Assembly: GCA_009829735.1 (NCBI GenBank)
Contig: CM020619.1
Coordinates: 12,267,777-12,331,776, forward strand
From: Pyropia yezoensis
Lineage: Eukaryota; Rhodophyta; Bangiophyceae; Bangiales; Bangiaceae
Direction: 5' to 3'
Length of the DNA stretch: 64,000 nt
Part shown: positions 19,415-31,416 of the stretch, piece after piece
Layout: each line of letters starts with the position of its first letter
Numbering within the stretch: the stretch's first letter is position 1
The notes under the pieces: model-generated
Database searches by the model: none
The model's input: only the letters and a program-made list of their open reading frames with translations
What the model was told of the DNA's origin: nothing
Program-made: the position numbers and the translations under genes

Positions 19415-20765
19415 TTAGTCATGACCCTCAATAGCATCCGCTGCCGTTTTGTCGTCGACGTCCTCTCTGGAGTCCAATAAACCCTTCCATCCGTCCCCCT
19501 GGTCCAATAAAAAGTTGTGGAGGCGCACGCATGCCTCAATAGCGTGGGAGAACAACTCAGTCCCGGTTGATATTCCACCATGGAGCACCCTCCATCGACC
19601 CTTCTACACCCCGAAAGCCCTCTCCACGACGGCGCGGGGGGAACAGAGAAAGCGGTTGAATATCCGCCGTCGCTCCGTCGTGAGCTGGTCCTCGGGGTAA
19701 GGCCTCAGCAGCCGTGTCCCGAGAGCAAATCCCCCGTCAGCCAGCGGAATGCAGTGAGGGAGAAGCACCGGGGAGCTGCCAGTTTTGCGCTCATACCATG
19801 CGCTCTCCTTAAACGCGCGACTGTCAGCCATGGAGCCACCTAGCCTTGACCGTGTCAAGATGAAGCGCTCGTGCGCGTCAACGATGGCGAGAAGAATCAC
19901 ACCGCAGAAGCACTTACGCGTGTTAAAAGCCCTCTTGTGTTTCGCGGGAGGGGTCCGGATGGGGATAAGGCACCCGTCGATGAGGCTGACCACACGCCTG
20001 AAATCGCTGCCCAGACGACGCTCAAACCGCGCCGCGACGGCCGCTTGACCGGCTTCCGTCCGGGGAAAGTGTGGGGTTGGCACCGACGCACGTTGAATCG
20101 CCCTGAGAACTACTCTTACGATGGTTGAAAACGTAGAGTTGGCCATGTCCGCAACCTCGCACGCCTCAAACTGGCTTTCCCCTTGACCAAGCCAAATCAG
20201 AACCAACGCAAGCCGAATACGAGGCTCGATGCTTGGCGCGCGTCCCACTACCCCGTCTCCATCAGAGCAGAGCGCAGAAACGGCTGTGCTCGCGAGCGGA
20301 GAAGCTCACACGAGGCATGTGTCATGCACATCCGCTTGTAAAATCGTTGCTTACCACATTCCGTCAAGCGAGGGAGCCATGTCTCTTCGTTGTCGCGGCT
20401 TCACACCGCCCCTGACTCTCTGTCTCCTTCTGGAAATGGAACTGTCAACGCGAACGCATAGAGAAAGCAACGCTTTAATCCTCTTCCGAACAGGCGTCGC
20501 CAAAAGCTCCCCGCACTCCCTCCCCCACGGCGCCCACGCCTCCCCCTCCGCATGCGAACAAATCATCATTGTCCAGATCCCCCAAAATATCCAGCCGGTT
20601 GTCGCCTCCAGGCAAGCAGTCGGCAGCCGCATCCCCAGGTGCACTGAGCTCATTACATTCGCCATCCCAAGCGGCGAATGGATCGTCAAGGAGCCGCCGG
20701 CGTACCACCGGGCGCAGGAGACCCATACCAACGGCGGCTGGTGCACGTGCGCCCAGATAGGACAA
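19415..20765 (-). pseudogene. PIF/Harbinger transposase (DDE_4 type), degenerate
   Basis: The 19604-20248 segment has a helix-turn-helix-like stretch (EACEVADMANSTFSTIVRVV) and the nuclease motifs SLIDGCLIPI, GGSMADSRAF, ADGGFALG and VVERAFG. A TAG at 19604 interrupts the sequence right after VVERAFGV, where the family has a hydrophobic residue before K-G-R-W; the same frame then stays open to a stop at 19415. The N-terminal part is split over two more frames (to 20351 and 20475-20765, the latter acidic: LDILGDLDNDD), by frameshifts or small introns (GTAAGC on the minus strand near 20353). Shorter and broken compared with the intact 426-residue transposase at 51713, so not expected to be active. 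Confidence 0.75.
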
Positions 20766-21220
20766 GGGCTCACGAGACAGACCACTCGAAATATCGCGTG
20801 GTCAGGCCTGTGGCGGGGGGGGGGCTGAGGGGGGGGGGGGAAGGAAGAAGGCAAGTGAAGCAGCTCGGGGGAACCACGAGAGAGCGGGTCGCGAGGAGTG
20901 TTGGAGGGAGCGCCGCTGACCCGCCGCCAGCGCTCGGATACGGACACTGGGCGCATGGGACCCCCTGTGTACTCGCCACAACGGTGCTGGCCAGTGCAAG
21001 ATCTTCGCTTGCCTCGGGCGACGTCGGGTCGTCCCCGCACGTGCTCAAGGGGTCCTGGATTGAAAGACTTGTCTCAATTTGTTCTGCTTTTATCATTTAC
21101 GTTCGGTCCGGTCGATTCGACAGGCTGTATTTGACTGTGGCTTCGTCGCTGGCCCCGACTCCGAGACCTGTTGGTCTAGCGATGGGTCTTACACCGGCTC
21201 GGTTTACTATGAATTCGAAA

Positions 21221-21253
21221 GGCCCGGTCCCGGAACTGCGCGGGACCGGGGCC
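21221..21253. repeat. Inverted repeat (12-bp stem)
   Basis: GGCCCGGTCCCG, six-base loop region, then CGCGGGACCGGGGCC; the arms pair with one bulged G. No flanking gene identified. Confidence 0.7.
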
Positions 21254-24200
21254 CAGAAACCTGTTACCGAATTGGGCTCAACAGTGTGCGCGAGAGGCTG
21301 TCTATGGGTCTGCTAGTGATCTCCATATTGCTCCTGGTCTGTGATCTGAGTGGCTCTCGATGTAGAATTGTCGACTCGGCAGCCTGATCTTACCAGCCAT
21401 TGGCCCAAGAAAGCTCGCCCTTTGTGCTCCTGTAGAGAGCCTCAACGAAGCGCGCGCGCTCACGCAGCGGCCTGGCGCAGCAACTTAGCGCCTGTGCGCA
21501 GCCCGTGTGCAGCTGGCCGACCCGCCGCTCACTTCCTGACCACCTGCGCCGCGTCCTCCTTCAACCGTCCCATCCCACACCCTCCCCCTCACTCCACTGC
21601 CTTCTCCCTCCCTCCCATCTGGCTGACAAACGTCGAGCGTCGGCGGGAGCGGAACGGCTGGGTATGAGGCCTGAGTAGGCACCCCCCCACTATCATCCAA
21701 CACCCCCCTTTCCCCCACGCGTTCCCACCGACCCGACCTCAGGAAGTGAATTCCGCCCCCCCCCCCCACCGGTTGACTGGCTTCTCCCCCTTCCCCCACG
21801 GGCAACGTCGGATTGATTGCCAAGGCCGTTTACTGCTGCTCGACAGGTTGTTCGTTCTCCGTCAACGATATTCTCACGCGTTCCCCCCAGTTCTGCTCGT
21901 TCGTCGCCCTTCGTACTGCTTGTCCCCTGTCTCTTGAACGGCTCACCTCTTCTCTGCATCCTCGCTTTCTCCCAACTCACCTCGTTCCCCACGCCTTGGC
22001 CCCTTTCCCACTGTTTTCCCCTCGCATCTGCCACTCGTTGTCAGATCTCCTTTTCCCGCTGGGACTGGAGGGGGAGGGGGAGAGTAGGGGGGAGGGGGAT
22101 AGAGCGTTGGAGTGGCACAGGCGCTCAAACGAGCCAATGCACAAAGGCCAGACCACCGCTGGAGAGACCCAGAAACAAACAGTATTCTTGAACGGAGGCG
22201 GTTGCCTCGTACTCCCAATTTATTCGAGTTGTGGGTCCTCCTCAGCGGTTGGAGATCGTCATGACGATCGAGTCTGGTGAATCGATCGACCGCGGAAAGC
22301 ACCAGATTGTACGGTCTTCGCTGAATCGTACCGACGCCGTACCATTGGCCGAGCCCAACCTCGACGAGTCGTGTGGGCTCATGCAGTTTCTACATGGCAA
22401 TGTGAACTGGGCTGCCAACTTAGTGTCTAAATACTTTAAGCAAGACCAAAGCAGCTGTCATCATTTCACTCGCTCATATCTTTAAAGACCACATCTAAAA
22501 GTAGCGCCTATCACGAAAGTCAACCACGTGGACACGCCGGCGATGCGGGGAGATCCTGGCGAGCAGTCAGCCAGATGAACGATACAGGGCTGTAACTCGA
22601 AGCTGATTGACCGCTCGGAGCGCGAGCAGATATTTTCCAATGGGCTACACCTCGGGCACCAGTGCCCCTCTCGTTCTGCTGTTCAGGCCGTTGAAGTACC
22701 TCTGAGCAGGTGCATCCGCCCATGCTTCTCACGTGCAGGTGCTTGTCAGGGGTCAACTACCCACTGACTCGTTTCACGGCTGGGGCCAATTTCTCCGCCC
22801 CTCAACACGGCACTTCATGCAGGATCATTACATTAATCCCATAAACATCCTTGTGTGAACAACGGGTGCCACATGTGAACACCTGTTGTCAGAGAGATAT
22901 TCCTTTTAGCTTCTGATCGCAAGTACCATGCTCATCCGTAAGTGGCCCGTGGGCCTCGCATTGCTGCTTCCGATGTCCGAGGTGGGCCACCACGTCACCC
23001 CCAGGTCACGGCGGACCTCAGAGTTGAGAGCGAGCACTGTATTGCGTCCGACACGTTCACCCTTCGCGAGACTTTATCGATCGAACGACTTCCTGCTTGG
23101 ACGAGAGATGTGATGTTCGACTACACTTGGCAAATTATTTTGAGCGAGAGCAGGAAAAGAAAAAACATGACATTCAGAAGGTACGGCACCGTACCTCAAA
23201 TAATGCAAAAGAGAAATAGGCCGCATCAGGACCGTATCTTGTTTTCTGCACGAAGCATGTCCTTGGTTCGAAGTGCCTCTGCAAGTGGTCCGCACGCAAG
23301 TGCAACATTGAGAGGCCTATTGCGCGAGGATGGAATTCTCATTTGCATAAGGAGACCGCGTGATCCGCAGCACAAAACGATCGGGATCACGTGTGCCAGC
23401 AGAGCCCTCTGTCATCTACGGACACTAAAATGTCGCATGCGGTCCCTCCTGGTTCGACGTCCGATCCGGCATTTTCTCGTCGGTCGAGCATCGCCGCATC
23501 ATCTTGGGTGCTGTCGGGTCCGCTATTGCCCATCACGGGGTCCCTTCTCCCCCTGGCGCGTGCAATTCAGTTTTTCATCCATTGGCTGGGGAAATACCCA
23601 TACACTGGAAATCCCAACATGGGCTCCAGAGCCAATGGCGACCCGGTCCCATCTCCATAGGAGGGGACCAATCGGAAGCCAGTAAAATCCCAAGGAGCCA
23701 ACTCGGGCCCGTCCTCCTCACTAGGAAGGTGGGCACAGGGGTACGACGCGATCTCTACGAGGTTCCCCCACGTGGAGGGCCCATAGGGTCCCTACACGCA
23801 GCAAGGCGGCGCCCGAGGATCCCCTCTCAGCGGCGACGTCAGTGTGGACAATAGGGGGACCCAAAGCACGTGCGATCTTGTATTGTGGCGAACAGGAGCA
23901 CCCTTGCAGCCGGGAGAACACCATCTACTTGAGCGAGCTCCCCGTGCCGAAAGAATTACAACTCTGCCCAAGCGGCGTTGGCGGACCTCTTCTCAGACGA
24001 TACCGACGACCTGCGGACCAATGGGGCGACTGCCAGGTGCAGCTGAGGCCCGTTCATCTCACCTTGATGGGGGGCTATTCCTTCCTGACTACCCACCTGG
24101 GATTCGCCGGAGCGTCCTGTCAGTCGCCTCATCTGTAATGCAGTGTGCAGGCGCGGTCAATCAAGGTGAGTGTCAGCCTACTTGAAGACCATGGCAGGGA

Positions 24201-24488
24201 GCATGGCAAAATGCAAGCTGGTAGTGACGCTAGGGGACAGACGGGCTCTCACCAACACGCTGAGGACACGGCTGTGGCGTAGCAAGACGAGCGCTTAGCA
24301 AGCCGGGTGAAGCCTCTGGACCTAGCCGAGCAAGGACTTCAATAAGGAACCCATAAGGACTCCAAAACCTGTCCCCGGACGATCTCATCTCTGTTATCGT
24401 GCGCGGTAGTTGATGACTTCATTTGGTTTCGCCTTGCTCCCCGCCGCCCCCACGTGATAAAAGCGCTCGTGCGCTGGGACGGGGGGGG

Positions 24489-24512
24489 CCTCCGGCGTCC
24501 ATGCCGGAGGCT
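24489..24512. repeat. Perfect 9-bp hairpin
   Basis: GCCTCCGGC-GTCCAT-GCCGGAGGC. Isolated in non-coding sequence; function unknown. Confidence 0.7.
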
Positions 24513-25284
24513 CTACCGACCCTCGGCCTTTTGAACGCCTTCTTGTTTACAAAAACGTAACGGGGGTTGGCCGGCTTACTGTGCGCCCACCAGCACTTGG
24601 TCAGTATAAAACGCACGAAAGGTCGGGACTATGCGGGCGCACGATGTCCCCGCAGCCTGGTGTCAATAAACGACCTGTCTATTTTGCTCTTTTCTCCTCC
24701 GACCAACTCTAAAATGCAAGAACTTTACGTGCGCTGCATGCAGGCGAGAGCGTCCAGAGGCCGACATGGACACGGAGACAGCCCGGACCGAGTTCAATCT
24801 GCACACCCGACAGCCCACTCCGATAGTACAGCCGCCGAGTCGGCCGTAGCCGGCTGAAGGCCGATTGCAGCTGAGAGGGTTTCATAGCCACACGTGGCGA
24901 AACCCTTAGATGAAGCCAAGTTCGTTTATGAACGGCACGGAATGTGCAACCCCTCCTCCCCCCCCACATCCCCCCCACTTCCCGAAGTACCGTGTGTTGT
25001 AAGCTAACCCAGCATAAAACTAGAATACTTAAACGCGCGTTGCATAAATCAATTGATTAAACAGATGGACAGTTATAAAACGTAATGTTATTACCAATCA
25101 TGGTCCTGGGGGGGTTCTCCCATTGACTCTATATCTCCCACTCGGATCTCGATTCAAGCGTGAACCGAGCTGAAGATTGTTGCGCATTACAGATACTATC
25201 AACAAGATCGGCCCACAAGATCAGTGGGGCTGTTTTCAGTCGATTTAACACGCGTTTCTACAAAGTACACATCCAGAAGTACAT

Positions 25285-25855
25285 TGTGGTATAAAACTCG
25301 ATCCTCTCAGACACGTGTCAATATCTCTCGGGGGACAGGGACAGGTAACACAGAAAGGGGAACTACGAGAATGGTATGCCTGTTGCCTCACGTGCCTGCT
25401 CGCAGAGCAAACAGATACGCACGGTAGTGCACACGGGAAAGAGGAAAGCAAACGCGCAGTTGTCTTTTTCCTGAGGGCGCGGGCCAAAGGCGCCTCGCTG
25501 TTCCTCTTAACGTGCATCTGGGGGAGCCTCGGCACGTCGGCCAGGTAGCCCCCCCATAACCCCGAGTGGCCCCGACCCGAGTCTAACCTCGCCAGGTCGG
25601 GGGCCACTATCACTACTAATTCTATTCCCACTCACTAATCTCACACTCAATTTCTCTCAAATCAAGTCCCTCACAAGTATGCAAAAACCCATCAGAAATC
25701 CCTCTCTCACGTGTGGATAGCGTAGTCCACCGCATCCCAGTGCCGGGCACGGGCCACGGCCGCAAACCATCACCACACGGCGGGCGTGTTCTGGCACCTG
25801 GTGCCCTCTGGTTGTAGTCCCGGGTCGGCGCCAAGTCGGGGCCAGGGATGCTACA
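25285..25855 (-). repeat. 3' LTR of second retrotransposon
   Basis: 571 bp, TGTGGTAT...GATGCTACA, an imperfect terminal inverted repeat (TGTRGYAT). A plus-strand TATAAAA at 25290-25296 points toward the antisense ORF. The adjacent GGGAGGGAGCTA on the minus strand (25856-25867) is a polypurine-tract candidate. Confidence 0.95.
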
Positions 25856-25867
25856 TAGCTCCCTCCC
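25856..25867 (-). other. Polypurine tract of second retrotransposon
   Basis: Minus strand reads AGGGAGGGAGCTA directly before the 3' LTR. Position fits, composition is purine-rich but imperfect. Confidence 0.6.
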
Positions 25868-26042
25868 TAGTCCGGCATGTCCTCGGGCCGAACCAGGTGC
25901 CACCGTGCACAGCCTCGAGCACGTCCACACCGGTGCCGAGGTCGAGCGTCTTCATCCCGGTCACGATCACCTCCTCCGATTCTGTCCCCCCCACCCCTTC
26001 TCCTTCACCTTGGCCTTCTCGTTCCCCCGGATTCTGGACGTC

Positions 26043-28160
26043 ATGTCCAGTTCCGAGATTCAAGCTGGGCCCGTGGTTCCGGCGGCGAGTGTTGCGGAGG
26101 AGAACTCGGGTAGTCGCGCCCCTCTCCTGCCTCCGGTTCCTCGGGTGTCGGTGCCGGCGCCGGTCGCCACGGCGGGGACGGATCAGGTTCCCCCGGCTTC
26201 TGCGTTGCACCCGGTCGAGACCCCCCCGGTGGGTCTCCCGGAGATGCTTCTTGGGCAGGATCCTCTGGCGGGCCGGCGCTACTCCACGGTGGTCGGCAAC
26301 GCCAGCGCGGCCCAGTGCCAACAGGATTGCTTGGACATCTGGCGCAAGGAGCTCCAGCGCGGGGTCTTGACCGAGATGGACAAGACTCGCCTTCATACGG
26401 CGGACCAGATGCGCCTGGCACAAGACCGCTCCCAGAGCTGCTCGGGTTCCTCTTGGGTTGCTCGCCTGGAGGATCTCCCCTTCGCGCAAGTGCTGGATCT
26501 ACCCATGACCGAGCGTCGCGTGTCTGCGTCCGTTCTCCGGTGGCCAGAGGAGGAAGGGTACGTCCACCGGGCGCTCAAGGTCTGGGACGAGGCGCTCAAG
26601 GGGTCGGGGAGCCTGAACTGCGATCCCCGTCCGAGCATGGTCGCTCTGGAGCCGCCTTTCCTGACCCGGAAATACTCCAAGTTGTCGCCGGTGCGGGAGC
26701 AAGGCGAACGACGCGGCCGACAACGTGACTTCATCGTGAGCTGCAACCATCAGGAGTTCTGGAAGTTGGACAAGGCCAACCGGGCGGCGTACAACCCCAA
26801 GGTCATCCCGCAGCAGCAGGAAATCGAGATCCCAGTCGGGTTTGCTCCATCCAGCATCCCCTTCACCAGGCACTTCTTGGACGCCTTGACCCAGGCGTCG
26901 ATCAAGGGCTTCTTCCACTCGATCCCTTACATGATGTACACCTCCGAGAGGACGGTCTTGGCGGCCAACCACTGGCTCCACGAGGTCTTGGTGTCCAACC
27001 GGCTTTGGTTCCTCCCCGACCTCCTGATGGTCTGGATTGTCGACAAGTTGACTGTCGACTTCCTGTGCAGCCAGGACGAGGAGTACAAGGAGCTCTTCCA
27101 GGCGATGATTGACTTCCGGCGTCGGCTGCCGGTGCATGACCGGAGCTTCTTGAACGCCGTTGCCGAGCAGAACAGCCCGCGTCGGGATGGCTCCGGTTGG
27201 GTGCAGGTGGTCTACCAGTCTTTTCCGGCCAAGGTGCAGCTGTCGATGCCGCTTCCGGCGTGGCCGCAGCTGAGCAGCTTTCCTGCTCCGGTCGCCCTTG
27301 ATCTCCTGCCAACTGGGCCGCCGGTACAAGAGTCGGGTTGGGCCGCAGCGGTTGGTCGGGCGTCTGCGGCGGCTCCGCTTCCTCCTGTTGCCCCTGTCGC
27401 TCCGGTGGCTTCGCCTGAACCGTCGCCGGCGCCTTTGCGTCCTGCTCCGTCTGTGCCGGTGCTTCAAGCTCCTCCGGCACCGCGCTTGTCTGCAGCGAGT
27501 CTGGGCGTGGCCGTGCGGTCGCCGACTACTCCGGCCGTTCTGCCTCGGGCGCCTTCTTCCAACGTCGGCGGCCCTGTGCCTCCTCTTGCGTTGGGGACTC
27601 CGGTTTCCGGGGCTGTCGTGGACCGTCCGGTAGTGGCATCCTTGAGGCGGTTCGAGATCCCGGCGCCGACTCTACGCCTTACCCGCTTCCGGGTGCCTGA
27701 CTGGTACCTGAACCAAGGTGGCCCGACATGCGACCAGTACGACGTCGGTATGATTGAAGACCAGCTGGGTCGTCTTCCGGTGCAGGTTGAAGGCGTCGGG
27801 TCTTCCCTGGTGCTGGGTACTTACGCCAGCGTCTTGAACAACGTGGTTGACCGGGTGTTTGCCTGCGCGGACAGCGGCCAAATGTCGGACAGCCCGGTGG
27901 TTGGCGAACTTCTGGCGACTTTGACGCGGCATGGCTTGGCGCAGCAGTGGTCGGAGACCTTCACTGGCTTCCAGAGGCGCCGACAGGCATATCTGGATGA
28001 GCGGGAGCGCCCGGCAACTACCGGTACTACTCCAATGGCGTCATACCTGGAAGCGCCGCGCCCACCGCACTACGTCATCCCGCCTTCCTCCGGTTCCCGT
28101 CGTGCCGCGGAGGCAGCGCTGGAGAACGCTCCCGCGGCGCAGCGTCCGCGCCGGGAGTAG
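26043..28160 (+). CDS. Antisense ORF of second retrotransposon (unknown function)
   Basis: 705 codons from ATG at 26043; the frame is open back to an ATG at 25848 inside the LTR, but residues added there are low complexity and the later ATG gives a more natural start. I do not recognise the family. Residues 1-90 are Pro/Val/Ala-rich. Residues 95-420 are a globular domain rich in Trp, Phe and Arg (NHQEFWKLDKANRAAYNPK, FLPDLLMVWIVDKLTVDF). Residues 425-545 are a Pro/Ala/Val linker. Residues 545-640 are helical (YDVGMIEDQLGRLPVQ, VLNNVVDRVF, QQWSETFTGFQRR). The tail is basic (AAQRPRRE). No stop or frameshift over 2.1 kb, while pol on the other strand has two nonsense codons and a lost catalytic residue. 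It is convergent to pol with a 145-base gap. What it does is unknown; capsid-, envelope- or silencing-suppressor-like roles would all be guesses. Confidence 0.75.
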   Translation: MSSSEIQAGPVVPAASVAEENSGSRAPLLPPVPRVSVPAPVATAGTDQVPPASALHPVETPPVGLPEMLLGQDPLAGRRYSTVVGNASAAQCQQDCLDIWRKELQRGVLTEMDKTRLHTADQMRLAQDRSQSCSGSSWVARLEDLPFAQVLDLPMTERRVSASVLRWPEEEGYVHRALKVWDEALKGSGSLNCDPRPSMVALEPPFLTRKYSKLSPVREQGERRGRQRDFIVSCNHQEFWKLDKANRAAYNPKVIPQQQEIEIPVGFAPSSIPFTRHFLDALTQASIKGFFHSIPYMMYTSERTVLAANHWLHEVLVSNRLWFLPDLLMVWIVDKLTVDFLCSQDEEYKELFQAMIDFRRRLPVHDRSFLNAVAEQNSPRRDGSGWVQVVYQSFPAKVQLSMPLPAWPQLSSFPAPVALDLLPTGPPVQESGWAAAVGRASAAAPLPPVAPVAPVASPEPSPAPLRPAPSVPVLQAPPAPRLSAASLGVAVRSPTTPAVLPRAPSSNVGGPVPPLALGTPVSGAVVDRPVVASLRRFEIPAPTLRLTRFRVPDWYLNQGGPTCDQYDVGMIEDQLGRLPVQVEGVGSSLVLGTYASVLNNVVDRVFACADSGQMSDSPVVGELLATLTRHGLAQQWSETFTGFQRRRQAYLDERERPATTGTTPMASYLEAPRPPHYVIPPSSGSRRAAEAALENAPAAQRPRRE

Positions 28161-28305
28161 TACTTGGAGGCAGGGAGGGTGAGAGTCTTGGGAGAAGCGA
28201 GGAGGGAAGAGGCGGAGAGAAGAATTGCTCGAGCGGGTGCTTGTTTTTCTTGATAGTTCCATGCTTGTATTGCGTGTTTTCCTTTATACACCCGTTCCCT
28301 TCTTC

Positions 28306-30234
28306 TCAATCCTCTTGTTCCGCGTTCGTTGCGGGTGAGCTCAGCTCGTCCCCGGGGTCTTGATCAGCCCCGTCCTCCTGGTCCGTTTCCGAGTCCGATT
28401 CCAGGGTCTTGCCGGCTTTGGCCACTGGAGTGCCCTCAATCCCGTTCCGTCGCGTGTAGGCGCAGACGTCCGCGATGGGTAACCGGTTTGAGGGTTCCCA
28501 GGTATCATCTTCCGGGTCAAAACCGAACCAGCGTACTCGCAGGTACAAGCGCCCGTCCCTCCAGGCATGGTCGACAAGCTTGACGTAGACATATTCCCGG
28601 CCTTCTTCTTGGGATAGCCAGGGTACTGCGGCCTGCTTGCGCCGGTTCAAGTCCCGTTTGCTTGGCGGTGGGGCTCGGGTGGCAAGGTCGCGGCTCACCC
28701 GGTACTGGGAGCCATCCACGTCTAGAAGGAAGGTCCAGCCATCCGTATTCAGGATCTCATAAGGTCCATCCGTCTTAGAGTCCAGCTTCCCCCGGGTCTT
28801 GCTATGGTTGTCCACAAAAACCCAGTCGCCACCACCCAGTTCCTTGTTCTTTTCCCGGACTCCCTTGTCATAGTCCCGCTTGTATCGCTCCTGGGTCTTT
28901 GAGATTGACTCCTTGACTCTGGGGAGCAGGAGCTTTAGTTGTTCCAGGAACTCATCCTTGGCCTTGGGACCTGACTTCAATGCAGGCTGGAGACCGTCTG
29001 GTATTCTTTCCAAGGAGAAGCTGATCAGCCGCCTTGGGGTGACAAAGTCGAGTGGAGCGACCCCCGTTGTCCGGTGAACTCGGGAGTTGTAGGCTAGCGT
29101 GAGGACAGCCAGGAGCTCGTCCCAGTCTTCTTGGTGCTCCTCCACGTAGTGCCGTAGCATGTCCACCAGAGTCCGATTGAATCTTTCCACCTGGCCGTTC
29201 GTTTGCGGGTGGTATGTCGTGGTGAACAAGTTCTTGATACCCATCAGGTCACAGACTCCTTGGAAGAACAGGGATGCAAACCGGGGGCCATTGTCTGTTA
29301 AGACGGAGTCTGGAGGGCCGTAGGCAGCTATCCAGTACTCGCAGAAGGCTGACGTGACATCCAGAGCCGTGATGGTCCTCAGCGGGATCGCTCGAGTGAA
29401 CTTGGAGAACCGGTCACGAATGATGAGCAGGTATATGTTGCCGCTGGATGTTTCAGGTAGGGGCCCCAGGATGTCCATGCTTAAGCTTGCAAAGGGCTCC
29501 GCCGCAGGGAATAGGCGTAGCTTGGAAGTCTTCTTCCTCTGGGACAACCGGTTCCTTGCGCAAGAAAAACAAGCCTCCAGGTGCTTATGGACGTCGCTGG
29601 CCATGGTTTCCCAGTAGTAATGTCGTCGCATTGAAGCATACATCCGATTGATACCAGGATGTCCGGCCTGGGGAGACGAGTGCTCCAGGCGTAGGATGTC
29701 GGCTCGTAGACTCCGGGGTACGTAGACTTGAGTTGCCCCATCGAAGGGTGACACCCGTACCAGGAGTCCATCTGTAGACTCGAAGAAACGACTGTTCCGG
29801 TTCAGGTCCATTTGGTGGCGAAGCTCCAAGCATTGAGGATCCGTCAGTTGTGCCTCCAGCATCCGGTGAATGGTCACCGGTTGATGAGCTTCAGGTGTCT
29901 CATACAGGGGAGCATGCCAGCCACGTCCGACATTCGGGAGGATGAAACAAGGTACTTCCTCCGGGATAGGGCCGGTGTCGGCTGCAGGAGTCTCCAGCCG
30001 GGACATGGTGTCGGCGCAGTGGTGCTCCCTCCCTGCTCTGGTGCACACCTTGTACTTGAATTCCGAAAGGCGTAAGCGCCACCGGGCGACCCTTCCTTGG
30101 CTGCTGTCCATGCATAGCAGCCACCTACGGCTGGCGTGATCCGTCCGGATGAGGAACTCTTGTCCTTCAAGATGTGGGCGTAACAAGAAGCAAGCCCAGA
30201 CGACCGCCAAGCACTCGCGCTCCGTCGTGGATTA
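28306..30234 (-). pseudogene. pol of second retrotransposon, part 3: end of RNase H, integrase, chromodomain
   Basis: Follows the TAA at 30232-30234 in the same frame. RNase H tail (FLIRTDHASRRWLL). Integrase zinc domain (HSSPQAGHPG... CFSCARNR). DDE core with D in SMDILGPLP, D in VLTDNGPRFA and E in TNGQVERFNRT. The C-terminal chromodomain (YVYVKLVDHAWRDG... RVRWFGFDPEDDTWEP) contains the aromatic residues of the classical fold, which places the element among chromoviruses. Reading frame intact for 634 codons, but translation must pass the upstream stops. Confidence 0.9.
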
Positions 30235-31416
30235 ATTCCTCTCGGCTGGAGTCAGGACGCGACTGTAGTAGCCTATCGGGAGGAAGTGCCCATCAGGTTG
30301 CTGCTGGAGTAGAGAGCACCCCACCTGGACGCCACAGGCATCAGTCTCCAAGACAAGCTGGCCCCCCCGCTTGGGTAACGCCAGTACTGGAGTTGTGGTC
30401 AGGCGCCTCTTGAGCTCTTCGAAGGCCGCGGTCTGCTTCTCGTCGAACACCGGGAGTTGTGTGGGGAGCTTCTTGCTGGTGAGCTTGGTCAATGGCCGGG
30501 CAATCAGGGCATATTCCCTTACGAACCGGCGGTAGACGTTGCACATACCCAGGAAGCTCTTGAGTTCCGTCTGGGTCTTAGGTTGCCGTGCATGCCGGAG
30601 GACCTTGATGTTCTTCTCATTGACCCAGAGCTCCCCCTGACTCAGCACGTGCCCCAGGTACTCCACCTCAGTCTCAAACAGGTGGCACTTCTCGGCCTTC
30701 AGGGTAACTCCAGCCTTGGACAGGAGAGCCAGGACCTCTCGAAGGTGCTCCAGGTGTTCCGCCGGGGTCTTGGAGAAAACGATAATATTGTCCAGGTAGA
30801 CCAAACATGTTCTCCACCTTAGCCCCGACAGGATGATGTCGATGGTTCTCTGGAAGGTTGCCGGAGCATTGGTGAGACCAAAAGGAAGACGCTTGCACCG
30901 GAATAGTCCCAGGTGGCACGTGAAGGTAGTCTTGTCCTTGTCCTCGTCAGCCAGAGGAATCTGCCAGTAACCGGCATTACAATCCAGCGTCGAGAAGAGG
31001 GTGGCATCACCAAGAAAGTCGATGCAATCATCCATCCGGGGTATCGGGTATACATCCTTGACTGTCATCTCGTTCAGGCGCCTGTAGTCAACGCAGAAAC
31101 GGAAGTGACCGCCAGGTTTTGGGACGACTACCACCGGGAAGGCCCACTCGCCATCAGACGGCTCGATGACATCCATCTTGAGCATCTTGTTAATCTGCTT
31201 CTCAATCTCATCCCGGCGATGAGGTCCAGCCCGGTATGGTTGCAGGTGTACTGGCTTGGCATCCGGCTTGAGTTGAATCCGGTGTAGAGTGGCGTCCATC
31301 TTGCCCAGCTCTCCAGACCACAGGTGCCGATATCCCTGGAGTAGCTTCTCCAGTGCCTCCTTCAAGTCGGAAGGAACATTTTCTTGTTTGACCTTCGGCA
31401 TCCCGGGTGGTGCTTA
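30232..31416 (-). pseudogene. pol of second retrotransposon, part 2: reverse transcriptase and RNase H start, catalytic motif altered
   Basis: 389 codons from ATG at 31401. RT motifs FCVDYRRLN, STLDCNAGYWQIP, PFGLTNAPATFQ are present, but the catalytic motif reads YLDN where YLDD is required: the second aspartate of the metal-binding pair is Asn (one G-to-A change on the coding strand). RNase H starts LVLETDACGVQVG; the frame stops at TAA (30232) inside AERN-stop-STTERE, where element 1 has Tyr. Bounded upstream by another TAA at 31414. These changes should abolish reverse transcription by this copy. Confidence 0.9.

Larger units (their letters stand above)
20830..25279. other. No convincing gene; probable transposon debris and intergenic DNA
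   Basis: About 4.4 kb with only short, family-less ORFs on both strands and lower GC than the host-gene region. Two strong hairpins (21221-21253 and 24489-24512) are listed separately. An AT-rich stretch at about 25010-25110 precedes the second retrotransposon. I see no tRNA, rRNA or recognisable protein domain. Confidence 0.6.

Noticed and set aside
22942..23685. 247-codon ORF on the plus strand
   Set aside because: No recognisable family, no composition bias of coding DNA, isolated in transposon-rich sequence.
24489..24512. tRNA or small RNA gene around the hairpin
   Set aside because: Only one stem; no cloverleaf or conserved T-loop sequence found nearby.
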